Shown here: positions 62,436 to 64,000 of the stretch, piece by piece
Layout: every line of letters begins with the position of its first letter
Position numbering within the stretch: position 1 is the first letter of the stretch
Assembly: GCF_032362555.1 (NCBI RefSeq)
Contig: NC_083517.1
Location: 7,274,001 to 7,338,000, forward strand
Direction: 5' to 3'
DNA: 64,000 bases
From: Amyelois transitella
Lineage: Eukaryota > Arthropoda > Insecta > Lepidoptera > Pyralidae
The notes under the pieces: generated by a model
Database searches by the model: none
What the model was told of the DNA's origin: nothing
Seen by the model: only the letters and a program-made list of their open reading frames with translations
Translations under genes and position numbers: made by a program

Positions 62436-63879
62436 GTAAGTAAATAGTAAATTTTACATTTTCAAATTCAGTTCAAATTCAAAACTTTTAATCATTATTA
62501 TGAGACATTTCAATATCACACATACAAATTCACATTTACTGCCACTTCCAAAGCGTTAGTTCAGAAGGAGCGGTTAAAAGCTGCACAGCAGCATTTTTTT
62601 CAACAACGTCCACTACACAATTATCCAAACTTAGAATAGACATGTGGACGAGACGAGAAAGATTTATGTACAGAGTGTGCTGAATTTTGATTTAGGTTCA
62701 AATCAAGCTACAATTCTTAACGAAGTTCCTGCGCCAAACTCAAGCCAGATGTTTATCATTCAGGTAATCATCAGTCCTATAATAAGCCTTCTCACAAGGT
62801 ACTTTCTTTACATACTCTTTGAATTTTTGGTTAGGCATATTAAGAACCAACTCCGGCACCCTGTTTTAAAATTATATATTTCGGATCAATACTTTGTACC
62901 TAATGTTATTTTGAATTCAACATGAAAGGAAGTAGTAATCGAGGTAATTTGAATAGATACTATAAATATACCATTTCTGTTTGAAAAGAAAAAAATACAA
63001 ATAACTAATTTAATTAATCTAGCATTATCAAATTTTTTTTTGTCATAAATTCATCTTATGGATTTCATTCACGTTAAATCATGTTAACGTATTTAAAATT
63101 ATTCCTACATAATTCATAATGTGAGGCATTGTTAAACATGTTAATATTCTTATAATAATTTTAATTAATTATATTTGTATCTTCAGAAAAGCTAACAAAT
63201 TTTTAGTTATATCTCGGCATTCAAGAGGCAGAAGATATTAAAACGACGAAATTATATTCAGAATACTTAATTGAGTATATAATTGCAAATTTATTAAGGA
63301 ACCGAATTAAAAGGAAAGAAACCTTAATTTTTCAGAAACCGTTGGATGATGAAATTTATAATGATGACAGATACCAAATCTTTTACAAAACCTTTAGAAG
63401 CTTAGAGCCGTAAATGTTATTTTCACTATTTTATTTACACAAATGTTCACTAATAGGTATTTACACGTTAACAAATGAAACCCTGTTTTCAAAAGAAAAG
63501 GTCTGTAATTAAGGCCGAACAAATCCTGATTAAGCTTAATAAAGATTGCTACTTAATATAACTAAGCCGATTTTCCGCGAAACGTGCGTTAGTTGGCATG
63601 GTACAATAATTAAATCACTCCGCTGATCACGGGCGCTATAATAAGATAATGTGCAGTTAGCAAGATGATTGGTAAAGATAGATTCGCTCCGTTGCAAAAC
63701 AAATATGAAATTAATTTATTTGTTGCGCCACCGCGAATAATGGTATAGGTTTAGTGGAAAGTCAGGTACTGTACAGATTCAAAAGTTTCAGGCAGGAAGA
63801 GCTACGAAACCAGCCTAAAAATAAACTACACCGACCAGACTTTTAGGAACTGTCTGGGAACTGTTGTTGTTGCGGACAA
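62436..63879 (+). other. Third Cda4-like intron, up to the candidate nested promoter
   Basis: AT-rich. An open frame at 62644-62925 lacks splice borders and family resemblance. No further exon of the gene is visible before the window ends. Confidence 0.4.
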
Positions 63880-63916
63880 TATAAAAAGATTTGTCAAGAG
63901 CGAGGTGGACTCATTT
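63880..63916 (+). promoter_or_regulatory. Candidate core promoter: TATA box and initiator
   Basis: TATAAAAAG at 63880-63888 is followed 31 bases downstream by an initiator-like ACTCATT (63909-63915). That is the normal TATA-to-start spacing in arthropods. An ATG follows about 60 bases later. It lies inside the Cda4-like intron or at its 3' side. Confidence 0.5.
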
Positions 63917-63972
63917 ATATTGAAGGTTTTGGTAGCTATATTTGAAGCAGTTATACGACGGTATTTCGCAAA

Positions 63973-64000
63973 ATGAATTCTATTTTTGCCTCTGTACTAA
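63973..64000 (+). CDS. Possible start of a short secreted-protein gene, cut by right edge
   Basis: ATG 63973 (CGCAAAATGA) opens MNSIFASVL and continues to the edge. The hydrophobic start fits a signal peptide, and a TATA/Inr promoter precedes it. Small TATA-driven insect genes for cuticle or immune peptides look like this. Only nine codons are seen, so nothing more can be said. Confidence 0.35.

Noticed and set aside
62644-62925. 93-codon frame in the Cda4-like intron
   Set aside because: No splice borders, no family resemblance and AT-driven composition.

Overview
The window is animal nuclear DNA and almost certainly lepidopteran (moth or butterfly). The genes have short coding exons with GT/AG introns, their products match insect orthologues, the intergenic DNA is AT-rich, and repeats typical of Lepidoptera recur: a SINE-like family ending in TATG repeats, a tRNA-derived SINE, mariner, hAT and Tigger elements, and sequences inserted in TAA repeats. 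There are no operons, CRISPR arrays or prokaryotic signals.

Layout from left to right. (1) 1-5509, minus: the 5' part of a Costal-2-like kinesin gene of the Hedgehog pathway. Its large second exon runs off the left edge, and its first intron holds two tandem ~740-bp TAA-flanked repeats. (2) 6793-8786, plus: RpL9, complete in two coding exons. (3) 9024-9964: a decayed Tigger/pogo DNA transposon. (4) 10466-36348, minus: the complete discs large (dlg1) MAGUK gene. I traced 21 coding exons of the long form, which join in frame to 860 codons covering L27, three PDZ domains, SH3 and guanylate kinase-like domains. I also traced two internal alternative start exons, one giving a form without L27 and one (new to me) predicting a form with only the GUK-like domain. 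A mariner element with an intact transposase lies in the probable long 3' UTR. (5) 38398-40089, plus: CaMKI in two coding exons. (6) 41960-42195: a palindromic MITE; 42811-43066: a tRNA-derived SINE; 43460-46630: a full hAT element with a perfect 8-bp target duplication and an 838-residue transposase. (7) 49578-54914, minus: Slh (Sly1/SCFD1), complete in 11 coding exons, 635 residues. (8) 57552-62435 and beyond, plus: the 5' end of a chitin-deacetylase-type gene (Cda4-like), with signal peptide and a CBM14 chitin-binding domain. (9) 63880-64000: a TATA/Inr promoter and a short reading frame at the right edge, possibly a nested gene.

The host genes are unrelated housekeeping and signalling genes: Hedgehog signalling, translation, cell polarity and synapse scaffolding, calcium signalling, ER-Golgi SNARE function and cuticle or matrix chitin. 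They do not form a single pathway. cos2/RpL9 and dlg1/CaMKI are head-to-head pairs; CaMKI and Slh are tail-to-tail. Exon borders were read by eye from splice consensus plus reading-frame continuity; no alignment or transcript data were available.
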